DNA of 39,019 nt, taken from a virus. Positions 15,307 to 21,236 of this stretch are shown in pieces (the stretch's first letter is position 1; each line of letters opens with the position of its first letter). The DNA is taken from the IMG/VR virus record IMGVR_UViG_3300042478_002553, positions 1 to 39,019 of that record. The stretch is one strand, 5' to 3'. A program made the position numbers and the translations under genes. The notes under the pieces are model-generated. The model was given only the letters and a program-made list of their open reading frames with translations. It searched no databases and had not been told where the DNA came from.

Positions 15307-15702
15307 TTATAAATCCCTGTATTCTGGGTCATAAAGAAGTCCGTCTGTTTTTTCGATTTCTTCTGTGGACCAAACGTATTTGATATAGTTAGACCTGCGT
15401 GGCTCTTCTACGGAAAAATCCATGCAAACATCCAGCAACCCGCCTAAAAAGGCTTCATACTCATCGCGGGTTAAGAGAAACTCTAAAGCATCTAAGTTTA
15501 CTGCGCCTTCTTGATCTTTCGTTTTAATACGAAAAAGACTTTTAGAAAGATTGTTTGGATAAAAAACATAACCAATTAAGGTAACATCATTCCCGATCAA
15601 TTCTTCATCATCGGAAAATGCCACATATTCCAACGTATATTGCTCTCTTTCGTACACGTCTGTGCATTCAAAAGGTCTTTTAAAGTCTGTTAGCGAAATC
15701 AT
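15307..15702 (-). CDS. Unknown protein, 131 aa
   Basis: Starts at an ATG with AAGGAA about seven bases upstream. The sequence mixes beta strands (YTLEYVAFSDDEELIGNDVTLIGYVFY) with an acidic helix (LLTRDEYEAFLGGLLDVCMDF). No membrane segment and no recognised motif. It is the last gene of a three-gene - strand set (16240 to 15307) that shares a divergent promoter region with the + strand gene at 16315. Confidence 0.6.
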   Translation of the reverse strand: MISLTDFKRPFECTDVYEREQYTLEYVAFSDDEELIGNDVTLIGYVFYPNNLSKSLFRIKTKDQEGAVNLDALEFLLTRDEYEAFLGGLLDVCMDFSVEEPRRSNYIKYVWSTEEIEKTDGLLYDPEYRDL

Positions 15703-15728
15703 AAAGGTTTCCTTGTTTGTTGTATAGT

Positions 15729-15971
15729 TTACCGTCTTGTCGGTAGATGTGGCAAAATTTGCTTTTTATTCGCATAAACCTTACGAAAAACCGATGCCTT
15801 TTTTTCACACTCGGTTAAATCATTGCCTGTAAAATGAACCCGCATTGTTCTTTCGATACCGCCGACCACGAACGATTTATAATCAGCCTGTAGTTTCTTT
15901 GCCTTTTTTTCAAAGGCCGGCAATTCATCTTTGTGAATCCCCGTGTAGTAGTATGATAAAATCATAATCAC
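15729..15971 (-). CDS. Unknown small protein, 80 aa
   Basis: Starts in an ATGA overlap with the 90-residue gene. A short beta start (IMILSYYYTG) is followed by a Lys-rich helix (LPAFEKKAKKLQADY), a strand with a Gly-Gly turn, then a second helix with ECEKKASVFRKVYANKKQ. The composition is small, basic and soluble, typical of early phage proteins. No family is recognised and no function is claimed. Confidence 0.55.
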   Translation of the reverse strand: MIMILSYYYTGIHKDELPAFEKKAKKLQADYKSFVVGGIERTMRVHFTGNDLTECEKKASVFRKVYANKKQILPHLPTRR

Positions 15972-16240
15972 ATGCTTTCTGTTGGTGGATTTTCAGGACT
16001 TAATGCAAGAATAGATTGCCAGCGACCTAACGATATAGGGTGATATGTATTCCCACATAGCTGATCTTTACTGGCTTCATAAGGAACAGCTACCCAGCCA
16101 TCCAAGGATTGCTTTATAGCCTCTCTAAGAAAATTGCGGGCTTCGTAAAGTGAACTTTCTTCGTCAGAAAAAAGAAGGTTTAAAATATCAGCCACGTCGC
16201 TTTTTTTGAGAATACAGGTGTCATCAAGTCTATATAGCAT
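15968..16240 (-). CDS. Unknown small protein, 90 aa
   Basis: First gene of the - strand set. Acidic N-terminal helices contain ILKKSDVADILNLLFSDEESS and ARNFLREAIKQSLDGW. The C-terminal part is loop-rich (GNTYHPISLGRWQ). It starts 75 bases from the divergent gene at 16315 and is likely controlled by the overlapping promoters there. Function unknown. Confidence 0.55.
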   Translation of the reverse strand: MLYRLDDTCILKKSDVADILNLLFSDEESSLYEARNFLREAIKQSLDGWVAVPYEASKDQLCGNTYHPISLGRWQSILALSPENPPTESM

Positions 16241-16314
16241 GGTTTTTTCCTTTGACTTTCGTTTGTGTTATGTATACCATACACCAACACAATGACAAAA
16301 TCAAGAGATAAGTT
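16241..16314. promoter_or_regulatory. Overlapping divergent promoters with a shared dyad
   Basis: On the + strand, TTGACT (16252-16257) and TACCAT (16275-16280) are 17 bp apart. On the - strand, TTGTCA (16293-16298) and TATACA (16271-16276) are 16 bp apart. The two -10 boxes overlap around the GTATAC-centred dyad with outer arms GTGT and ACAC (16265-16284). One bound protein would silence both directions. The arms resemble the dyads at 13105, 16819 and 19381. Confidence 0.55.
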
Positions 16315-16761
16315 ATGAAAAATGATGCGTGGTTAAAATATAATGATGCGTGTAAAAAAACGATCATTGCGTTTTTCAAGAAATACTACCCTGAAGAATC
16401 TTTAGACACTGTGTATTTTGTTGGGTGGGACGAAAACGATTACACCAATGTTTTTGAATGCTGCGACAGGTACTACGGCATAGACTTTGTCCAAGAGTGC
16501 TTAAAGCTAGATGCCACGTTCGAGGATATGGATTCATACTATGAGCATGTCCTTCAGTGCGGAATACAAGGTAAGGAAGATGGCATTAACTTTAAGACGT
16601 GGGTGCTGCACCCTGAAAAAAGAAAGACACCTGAACAGCAACCTTTTACTGCCCAGCAGCGGGCAAAGCAGCTTCTTAAACGCTGCCTCCCCGCCCTTGA
16701 GGGCGTGACAATGCATGAATCTTTGGTGGCAGAGATTCAAAAAGAAATTAAACATCTTTAA
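16315..16761 (+). CDS. Unknown protein, 148 aa
   Basis: An acidic, aromatic N-terminal part (WLKYNDACKKTIIAFFKKYYP; VYFVGWDENDYTNVFECC) is followed by a basic helical C-terminus (QQRAKQLLKRCLPALEG). Several Cys residues (13, 50, 51, 62, 82) are not arranged as an obvious zinc site. A divergent promoter with overlapping dyad precedes it. SD pairing is weak. No family is recognised. Confidence 0.6.
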   Translation: MKNDAWLKYNDACKKTIIAFFKKYYPEESLDTVYFVGWDENDYTNVFECCDRYYGIDFVQECLKLDATFEDMDSYYEHVLQCGIQGKEDGINFKTWVLHPEKRKTPEQQPFTAQQRAKQLLKRCLPALEGVTMHESLVAEIQKEIKHL

Positions 16762-16818
16762 GGCCGTCTAAAAGCACTTGATTTTTCTGTTGTTGTTTCA
16801 TTCCTAATCGAGTATCAT

Positions 16819-16839
16819 TTGTGTTACAAATAAACACAA
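16819..16839. promoter_or_regulatory. Operator dyad TTGTGTT-N7-AACACAA
   Basis: Perfect 7-bp arms separated by seven bases lie 14 bases before the ribbon-helix-helix gene, immediately downstream of a TATCAT -10 candidate (16813-16818). This is the best example of the dyad found in several early promoters. Its place in front of a small DNA-binding protein gene suggests autoregulation. Confidence 0.6.
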
Positions 16840-16852
16840 CAAAGAGGACTTT

Positions 16853-17059
16853 ATGATAGACGACACGGAAAACAAGTATGAATCCGCAAGCGTTCCATTG
16901 AACGTGAGGATTCCTTTTGATATTAGGGATTCTCTTGATATGAGGGCAAAACAGCTTGGATGGACACGATCTCAATTGGTGAAAGAGTACATTGTGGAAG
17001 CGATTTTGCATGATAATAGAAGGTCTAAATTATCCAACTTACGCAAGAAAAATGATTGA
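16853..17059 (+). CDS. Ribbon-helix-helix (Arc/MetJ-like) DNA-binding protein, 68 aa
   Basis: SVPLNVRIPFDIRDSLDMRAKQLGWTRSQLVKEYIVEAIL (residues 13-52) has the RHH layout. A strand that would enter the DNA major groove is followed by helix 1 (IRDSLDMRAKQLG) and helix 2 after W-T-R-S (SQLVKEYIVEAIL). The basic C-terminus (NRRSKLSNLRKKND) may add contacts. RHH dimers bind short inverted or tandem sites, which suits the TTGTGTT/AACACAA dyad just upstream and its relatives across the genome. It is therefore a candidate for the regulator of several early promoters; this is inference. Confidence 0.75.
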   Translation: MIDDTENKYESASVPLNVRIPFDIRDSLDMRAKQLGWTRSQLVKEYIVEAILHDNRRSKLSNLRKKND

Positions 17060-17084
17060 CCTTGGTATGCGTGTGCGATACAAA
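17056..17084 (+). promoter_or_regulatory. Promoter of the first structured RNA
   Basis: TTGACC (17056-17061) and TACAAA (17079-17084) are 17 bp apart. The predicted start, about seven bases on, falls at 17091, where the first helix of the RNA begins. It overlaps the last codons of the RHH gene, so the RNA would have its own start independent of that gene. Confidence 0.6.
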
Positions 17085-17090
17085 TGAATC

Positions 17091-17337
17091 GTGCTAGGAA
17101 GATCCTCCTTCCAAAAGCCCCGCCTGAGTGACATTAGGGACGGGTTGCCGCTATAGAATAGTAACCGGTAGATGGTGCTGTTTGATTTCTGGACAAGGAA
17201 ATGTGTCCTATAATGGCCGATTTGTGCTGCCTAGCTGCCAGCTACCTGGCAGGTTCTCTCTAGCAGAGTTCGCAGTATTAAGGGTGCCTTGGTGCGGTGA
17301 TTAAAGTTGTCGTTGACTTTTCATCGCACCTCCTTTT
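17091..17337 (+). ncRNA. Candidate structured RNA, copy A
   Basis: No credible coding frame is present. The 5' end folds as GCT (17093-17095) with AGC (17116-17118) around GGAAG/CTTCC. The block GGGACGGGTTGCC (17137-17149) starts a hairpin in which GGTTGC pairs with GTAACC and CTAT with ATAG. GATGGTG (17171-17177) follows. Then GGACA/TGTCC (17191-17208) encloses the 8-base loop AGGAAATG. A perfect CTGCCAG/CTGGCAG hairpin and a strong intrinsic terminator (17291-17340) complete it. The three blocks and the folds recur in copy B. It is probably a free-standing RNA of about 245 nt. I do not recognise the class; a riboswitch-like leader of the replication operon is an alternative. Confidence 0.65.
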
Positions 17338-17340
17338 TTT
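17291..17340 (+). terminator. Intrinsic terminator of RNA copy A
   Basis: GGTGCGGTGA (17291-17300) pairs with TCATCGCACC (17321-17330) with one G-U pair. The stem is extended inside by AAAGT/ACTTT, and TCCTTTTTTT follows. This is one of the strongest terminator shapes in the window. It separates copy A from the promoter of copy B. Confidence 0.85.
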
Positions 17341-17351
17341 AATTATCCTTA

Positions 17352-17378
17352 TTGACTTTTTTCTTATTGTAGTATAAC
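17352..17378 (+). promoter_or_regulatory. Promoter of the second structured RNA and replication genes
   Basis: TTGACT (17352-17357) and TATAAC (17373-17378) have a short 15-bp spacer. The predicted start near 17386 falls at the first paired base of copy B. TATAACAACAACAC is shared exactly with the region just ahead of the antirestriction gene (from 23759), which suggests a common early promoter core. Confidence 0.5.
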
Positions 17379-17386
17379 AACAACAC

Positions 17387-17576
17387 GGGGCTAGGCATTG
17401 CAAGGCCGAAAGCCCAATTCTTCCTTCCTCGGGACGGGTTGCCCCAAAAAAGATGGTGACTGCGTAGCGGGTGCCTTCTGTTTCCGGGACAAGGAAATAT
17501 GTTCCAGCAAAAAATGCCGTGGCTAGAAGGGAAGTAATTAGCCCTTTGAAAAGTTATCGTTCGCCTGCCACGGCAT
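17387..17576 (+). ncRNA. Candidate structured RNA, copy B, in the leader of the replication genes
   Basis: A diverged second copy of the element at 17091. GGGCT (17388-17392) pairs with AGCCC (17411-17415) around GGC/GCC. The blocks GGGACGGGTTGCC (17431-17443), GATGGTG (17452-17458) and GGACAAGGAAAT (17487-17498) are kept in order. The third forms GGGACA/TGTTCC with an AGGAAATA loop. A 10-bp stem ATGCCGTGGC/GCCACGGCAT (17514-17523, 17567-17576) closes the 3' domain around an AAGGG/CCCTT hairpin. It ends 32 bases before the initiator ATG with only a short U run, so transcription may continue and the RNA may act in cis on replication gene expression. Confidence 0.62.
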
Positions 17577-17608
17577 CATTTTGAACGAAATAGAACGAAA
17601 GAAACCCC

Positions 17609-18466
17609 ATGAAAAAAAGTTTTATCCTGTATCAGGACTACGAACAGCACATCCAGTTGCTAACGGATGAACAAGCTGGAAAACTTTTTAAAGCCATTTT
17701 TTTATACAATCAGGGTCATGATGTGGAAATGGAACCCATCGTGCGCATGGCTTTCAGTTTTATCAAAGTGAATCTTGATAGAGACATGGAAAAATATGAG
17801 TCCGTGAAAGAAAGAAACAAGATCAATGGATTAAAGGGAGGCCGTCCTGTAAAAACAGAGGAACCCAAAGAAACCCAAAATAACCCAGTGGGTTTATCTG
17901 GGTTAGAGTCGGTTAATTTAGAAACCCAAAATAACCCAAAAAAACCTGATACTGATACTGATACTGATACTGATACTGATACTGATATTTTAAAAAAGAA
18001 ATCTATAAAGAAAAAAGCTGAATCGACAGCGTTGGTTTGTAAAACCATAACGCCTGTGAGTTTTCGATTAGCCCCCATCAAAAGCACTACGCTGGAACCC
18101 CACTACAGGGACGACCAAGAGTTCATGGCGTTTTGGGAGATGTATCCCAGAAAGCGCAGGGGTGATCCGCACGCGGCGTACAAGACTTGGCAGGAATTAA
18201 TTATTTCCGGTGAGGTGAGTACCGAGGCGATTATGCAAGGGTGCCACCAATATGCCAACAGCCGTGAAGGCTCTGGTCAATACGCCCAAGGATGCCAGAG
18301 ATGGCTTAACGACTACGGATGGATGAAAAACTACACAACCCAAGGAGACCCACATGCAAAATTTAACCCAGTACAAACCATCATCAACCTCAGAGACACA
18401 GGAGGAGAACTTAAGGAAGGCATTGATTACACTGTCATTTGTGGTGAACGTGTCCTCAACTACTGA
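17609..18466 (+). CDS. Replisome organizer / replication initiator, 285 aa
   Basis: The N-terminal 65 residues (SFILYQDYEQHIQLLTDEQAGKLFKAIFLY) match the DUF6291-type opening seen in many phage replication proteins. A KERNKINGLKGGRP segment follows. A variable linker contains an Asp-Thr repeat. The C-terminal domain has FMAFWEMYPRKRRGDPHAAYKTWQEL and ends the motif with CQRWLNDYGW (residues 170-243), the F-W-x-x-YP-x-K ... W-L-x-x-x-x-W layout of phage replisome organizers. It would bind the origin and recruit host helicase through the partner encoded next. The promoter and structured leader lie upstream. A tandem GAACGAAA pair (17583, 17593) precedes the start. Confidence 0.75.
   Translation: MKKSFILYQDYEQHIQLLTDEQAGKLFKAIFLYNQGHDVEMEPIVRMAFSFIKVNLDRDMEKYESVKERNKINGLKGGRPVKTEEPKETQNNPVGLSGLESVNLETQNNPKKPDTDTDTDTDTDTDILKKKSIKKKAESTALVCKTITPVSFRLAPIKSTTLEPHYRDDQEFMAFWEMYPRKRRGDPHAAYKTWQELIISGEVSTEAIMQGCHQYANSREGSGQYAQGCQRWLNDYGWMKNYTTQGDPHAKFNPVQTIINLRDTGGELKEGIDYTVICGERVLNY
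17946..17987 (+). repeat. Seven tandem CTGATA units encoding an Asp-Thr linker
   Basis: Seven copies of the 6-base unit lie inside the replication initiator gene and encode alternating Asp and Thr. Because the unit is two codons long, slippage would change linker length by pairs of residues without shifting the frame. Asp-Thr repeats at the same place are familiar from other phage replisome organizers. Confidence 0.9.
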
Positions 18467-18899
18467 ACAAGGCACGATGGATTTGAAGATTAACGAGTAC
18501 TGCCGATTGATAAAATTAGAAGGCTATTCTTACGATGTGGTCTTAATGGCCGTTCAGAGGCTCAAGGGACGTGTTAAGTTTTTTCCCTCATGGTTAGACC
18601 TAAAAGAAGAGATCGACGTCTGTAGGTACCTTAAAACGTCAATGGAGGGCAAAACAGAGTCTGGGGTAAGGTTTCTTGAAAAGTTATATCCTATGTTGCC
18701 AGCGGAGGTGGACAGGTGGCAAGCGGAGGTAGATTTTCGCGCTGTGCAGATAAAAATTCATGATGACGAGGTGGAGATATGCCTTGAAAAGGCACCGGCG
18801 CAAACCATAGTTGAAAAATATGCGAGTTATTTTAGCAGGATTTTTCCTGATAAGCAGATCACGGTGGTTTCATCTAAGGGCGCAAGGGCCAAGGTATGA
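18354..18899 (+). CDS. Putative replicative-helicase loader-like protein, 181 aa
   Basis: It starts inside the initiator gene with AAGGAG seven bases before the ATG, a 113-base overlap. An internal ATG at 18477 is a weaker alternative. Residues 17-87 follow a pattern common to small phage replication proteins that sit after the organizer: L-x-x-L then a helix, Y-x-x-L, V-x-x-A-(V/I)-x-x-L, and FFPSWLDLKEEI, where F-P-S/T marks the loader-like fold. The C-terminal 70 residues form a separate alpha/beta domain (RAVQIKIHDDEVEICLEKAPAQ). No Walker motifs are present, so it would be a non-ATPase loader like lambda P in role. This function is inferred from context and pattern. Confidence 0.6.
   Translation: MQNLTQYKPSSTSETQEENLRKALITLSFVVNVSSTTEQGTMDLKINEYCRLIKLEGYSYDVVLMAVQRLKGRVKFFPSWLDLKEEIDVCRYLKTSMEGKTESGVRFLEKLYPMLPAEVDRWQAEVDFRAVQIKIHDDEVEICLEKAPAQTIVEKYASYFSRIFPDKQITVVSSKGARAKV
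18876..18888 (+). repeat. 13-bp direct repeat AAGGGCGCAAGGG, left copy
   Basis: Found at the end of the loader-like gene and again at 19337-19349, at the end of the next gene, 461 bases apart. The pair brackets one small AT-rich gene and could mark recombinational insertion of that gene. Confidence 0.8.
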
Positions 18900-18916
18900 G
18901 GGAGATTTTTAAATAC

Positions 18917-18928
18917 GGCGAATTCGCC
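18917..18928. other. 12-bp perfect palindrome GGCGAATTCGCC
   Basis: A perfect palindrome in the short gap after the loader-like gene, inside an otherwise AT-rich stretch. It could be a protein binding site or part of a hairpin. It lacks the U-run expected of a terminator. Confidence 0.6.
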
Positions 18929-18966
18929 ACAATTAGAATTTAACAATGAAAACAAAGGGTAATTTT

Positions 18967-19353
18967 ATGGAAACGTCACAAGGTAAAATAATTGAAAACA
19001 TCATGCGTGCTTACTGCACAAAAGACCTTAAAAGCAGAAAGCGCTTTCAAATTAAAAAAATATCACAGTATATTTTTCATCATGATTTAACACGTTACAG
19101 GGTTGATTTTATTGACGTTGAAAATAATAAAAAATACCCGAATTGGCTAGATACATTTACATTTTTTTATTCTCCAGGTTGCAAGGATTTGGAATATAGG
19201 GTGGTATGCCCCAACCGTAATTATACCAAAAGAGCTGAAATAGGGGTTTCACGTCAACCGCTTTCAGAAGGGAAAACTGAAAGTGAAGTGGAGGAAGAGA
19301 TTCTTGATGAGTTTAAAAAATTTATAGGTTTTAACCAAGGGCGCAAGGGTTAA
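18967..19353 (+). CDS. Unknown AT-rich gene product, 128 aa
   Basis: The ATG at 18967 has AAAGGG upstream. An ATG seven codons earlier lacks one. The protein has a basic N-terminal helix (KDLKSRKRFQIKKISQYIFHH), aromatic beta-like strands (LDTFTFFYSPGCKDLEYRVVC) and an acidic C-terminal helix (ESEVEEEILDEFKKFIG). The gene is AT-rich and bracketed by 13-bp direct repeats, so it may be a late addition. No family is recognised. Confidence 0.55.
   Translation: METSQGKIIENIMRAYCTKDLKSRKRFQIKKISQYIFHHDLTRYRVDFIDVENNKKYPNWLDTFTFFYSPGCKDLEYRVVCPNRNYTKRAEIGVSRQPLSEGKTESEVEEEILDEFKKFIGFNQGRKG
19337..19349 (+). repeat. 13-bp direct repeat AAGGGCGCAAGGG, right copy
   Basis: Second copy of the repeat at 18876-18888. 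It lies in the final codons of the gene ending at 19353. Confidence 0.8.
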
Positions 19354-19363
19354 AGTTTAAGGC

Positions 19364-19399
19364 TTGACGGTGGTTTGTGTTTGTGTTATGCGTACACAA
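19364..19399 (+). promoter_or_regulatory. Promoter with TTGTGT-N7-ACACAA operator
   Basis: TTGACG (19364-19369) and a poor -10 TATGCG (19387-19392) are 17 bp apart. The dyad TTGTGT-TATGCGT-ACACAA (19381-19399) covers the -10 box. The arrangement matches the dyads at 13105 and 16819 in arm sequence and spacing. It would control the chain of small genes 19417-21375. Confidence 0.6.
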
Positions 19400-19416
19400 C
19401 AACAAGGAGGTGAATC

Positions 19417-19710
19417 ATGAGTGCTAAAATAACAGATGAGCTGTACATGGTAGCATGTGCTTTTGAGGGTAAAGAAATTGGCTCTGATTTTTTTCGTAAA
19501 ATAATTGACCTTAAGCAAGGAAATGCAGTTTTGGAGGCTGTGGAGGCTATAGAAATTCTTTATGGGGAGTTACGTAGGTTACTTTATACGGCAAATTTAA
19601 TCCTCGAAAACCACAAATATAGAATTGGGGATGATTATGGAAAATTAGTAGAAGCCATTTATGCAGCAAACCTTGTTCTTAAAAAATATGAACGGGAAAA
19701 TGAATCATGA
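19417..19710 (+). CDS. Unknown helical protein, 97 aa
   Basis: AAGGAGGTG lies six bases before the ATG, a near-perfect ribosome binding site. The protein is almost wholly helical, with two similar-looking segments, LRRLLYTANLILENHKY and KLVEAIYAANLVLKKYE, each carrying (T/A)AN-L-(I/V)-L. This suggests an internal duplication. It overlaps the next gene by four bases (ATGA). No family is recognised. Confidence 0.62.
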   Translation: MSAKITDELYMVACAFEGKEIGSDFFRKIIDLKQGNAVLEAVEAIEILYGELRRLLYTANLILENHKYRIGDDYGKLVEAIYAANLVLKKYERENES

Positions 19711-19982
19711 GTTGGACTGATCCGCAGCGTAACGATTTGTTTTATCACATAAACCGTATTTGTCGTGTGATGGATATGTATGGCATTTGCACACGTGATC
19801 CGAAAAGGGTGTGTGATGCTTTGGAGGATATGTTATCCAGCCGTTTTGCGGGGGATGATGTTGTGGTTGCTGTAAAGGCGATTATCCAAGAAACGGGCAG
19901 GGTTCCTTTGCCTTCGGAGATTGAGAGTTTTATCGGACAAAAGGAGGAAAGCCATGGGAATGACGGTTCAATTTATACTTGA
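19707..19982 (+). CDS. Unknown small protein, possibly replication-associated, 91 aa
   Basis: Starts in an ATGA overlap. After two helices it contains VVVAVKAIIQETGRVPLPSEIESFIG (residues 52-77). The A-(I/V)-x-x ... (V/F)-P-x-P-x-E-I layout is reminiscent of the end of small helicase-loader-like phage proteins, and of the loader candidate at 18354. The resemblance is short, so a replication role is only a possibility. It overlaps the next gene by 29 bases. Confidence 0.55.
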   Translation: MSWTDPQRNDLFYHINRICRVMDMYGICTRDPKRVCDALEDMLSSRFAGDDVVVAVKAIIQETGRVPLPSEIESFIGQKEESHGNDGSIYT

Positions 19983-20394
19983 TAGGGACATGATGCAATG
20001 CGAATCGTGGGGATTGCAAAAGATATGCGATGATTTAAATGCAGAAATAGAAAAGTTAACGGATTTAAGATGGGAATTTTATCAAAAACGAAGAGAATCA
20101 GAAGAAGAAATGGAAGACCCAAAGGATGGTGATGGTTTAGACGGATCACTTTTGGTTAAGTTTCACCCAACTCCATTAGGGGTTATTATGGGGGAAATGT
20201 CTAAAACAGAAATACCAGAAACTGTAAGGTTTTTAAGGAAAAAATTTGATACAGTTTTGTGGAAATGCCATGATTTTTATGATTATACATGGTTTGATGG
20301 AGATAAGGCTTTATGCAGGGATGAAAAAAAATACGGACCTATAATAGTTAGGCATTGGTATGAATTGGAAGAGGAGGAAAGCCATGACGCATAA
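19954..20394 (+). CDS. Unknown acidic protein, 146 aa
   Basis: The ATG at 19954 is preceded by GGAGGAAAGCC. An earlier in-frame ATG at 19921 has no binding site. The protein has a helical N-terminal half (ICDDLNAEIEKLTDLRWEFYQKRRESEEEMED), a linker, and an aromatic C-terminal half (LWKCHDFYDYTWFDGDKAL). It ends in an acidic tail. The same GGAGGAAAGCC-ATG unit precedes the following gene. No family is recognised. Confidence 0.6.
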   Translation: MGMTVQFILDRDMMQCESWGLQKICDDLNAEIEKLTDLRWEFYQKRRESEEEMEDPKDGDGLDGSLLVKFHPTPLGVIMGEMSKTEIPETVRFLRKKFDTVLWKCHDFYDYTWFDGDKALCRDEKKYGPIIVRHWYELEEEESHDA

Positions 20395-20524
20395 ATACGA
20401 GAGAATTTCAAAGGTTATCAAGGAAACTTTTGGGGAGGATTTTGACGATGTTAAACATTGGAATCTTGTGTGTTTTGCGTATGCAATTTTAGAGGAGCTT
20501 GAAAAAGATGAATCGCAAAATTAA
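20384..20524 (+). CDS. Small unknown protein, 46 aa
   Basis: A short frame beginning MTHKYERISKVIKE, with GGAGGAAAGCC immediately before its ATG. That ribosome binding unit is identical to the one in front of the preceding gene. It overlaps the genes on both sides (11 and 17 bases). The peptide is one or two helices with a Trp in the middle and an acidic end. The SD is the main support. Function unknown. Confidence 0.6.
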   Translation: MTHKYERISKVIKETFGEDFDDVKHWNLVCFAYAILEELEKDESQN

Positions 20525-20702
20525 AGAATTGTTTGTTTTTATTGAAAAAATGTTTATGTTTTTTTGGTTCGGGGTTACGGCTTTGTATTTTGCGGGTATT
20601 CTTTTTGGTTTTGAGAATCGTTTCCTAATAGATTTTGCCCTTTTGTTTGGCTTTGCTGGGTTTTTTATGTTTTGGGTGAGGCATCAGTATGAATCGCGCT
20701 GA
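20508..20702 (+). CDS. Small two-pass membrane protein, 64 aa
   Basis: Two hydrophobic, Phe-rich segments (about residues 12-33, MFMFFWFGVTALYFAGILFGF, and 38-57) are flanked by Lys/Arg on the first turn and an Arg-containing tail. This suggests both ends are cytoplasmic. The ATG at 20508 is preferred; a TTG three codons earlier is closer to the GAGGAG site. It could be an early inner-membrane host-takeover or superinfection-exclusion protein, but there is no specific evidence. Confidence 0.6.
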   Translation: MNRKIKELFVFIEKMFMFFWFGVTALYFAGILFGFENRFLIDFALLFGFAGFFMFWVRHQYESR

Positions 20703-20991
20703 AGTGATACAGCGATTAAAGGACGTCTTGCCGAAAACAGAGGCACCGTTTGTAGATATCTTTTTAAAGACGCTTGAGGTTGAATCGCATCCGTCAGAGG
20801 GGTTGGTGGTTTTAAGGCTCCCTGGGCGGCATTTGGGAAGTGTGGTGCAGCTTTATGGGTCGGCATTAGAAAGATGCTTTGAAGAGCCCAACGTGTGCAT
20901 GATGAAGGGCAACAAGGTTGAGTGGATCAAGAAAGAAAGGGATTATGTCTTGCCAAGGAAAGAAACGAAGGCGATGTGGTGGCAGAATTGA
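20689..20991 (+). CDS. Unknown protein, 100 aa
   Basis: Starts 14 bases inside the membrane protein gene. An amphipathic N-terminal helix (AEVIQRLKDVLPK) is followed by a strand-loop section (GLVVLRLPGRHLGSVVQLYGSALERCF) and a basic C-terminus with two Trp residues. It is coupled to the next gene by TGATG. No family is recognised. Confidence 0.55.
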   Translation: MNRAEVIQRLKDVLPKTEAPFVDIFLKTLEVESHPSEGLVVLRLPGRHLGSVVQLYGSALERCFEEPNVCMMKGNKVEWIKKERDYVLPRKETKAMWWQN

Positions 20992-21236
20992 TGGAGCCTT
21001 TGGAAGACAGAATTATCAATGTGATTGATGATTTGTTTGGTCATCGTCGCACAAGATTTGGGTATCTATCACCTATGGCTGATGATGATGATTTGCTGGT
21101 TTTGGGATTAGAGATTCTTAGGGAATTTGGTGTTAGGAATCCCGAAGAAGACACGCCTTGGATAAAAGAATTTATGCATGGAGAACAAGCCAGATTGGGA
21201 AAAGAAGTCTTGCAATCTGTGACAAAATGTGATTAA
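20991..21236 (+). CDS. Unknown small protein, 81 aa
   Basis: The ATG at 20991 overlaps the previous stop as TGATG. A longer frame from 20922 would sit inside the upstream gene and is rejected. A helix (LEDRIINVIDDLFGHRR) is followed by an Asp run (MADDDDLLVLGLEIL) and a C-terminal helix. The protein is acidic and soluble. Function unknown. Confidence 0.55.
   Translation: MEPLEDRIINVIDDLFGHRRTRFGYLSPMADDDDLLVLGLEILREFGVRNPEEDTPWIKEFMHGEQARLGKEVLQSVTKCD

Noticed and set aside
17086-17133. 15-codon frame (MNRARKILLPKAPPE) at the start of RNA copy A
   Set aside because: It has no Shine-Dalgarno, has no counterpart in copy B, and the region is better explained by paired RNA stems.
17091-17576. 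Possible tRNA, tmRNA, RNase P or 6S RNA in the initiator leader
   Set aside because: No cloverleaf, CCA end, GTTCRA loop or RNase P signature was found. The two-copy layout with separate promoter boxes does not fit those classes.
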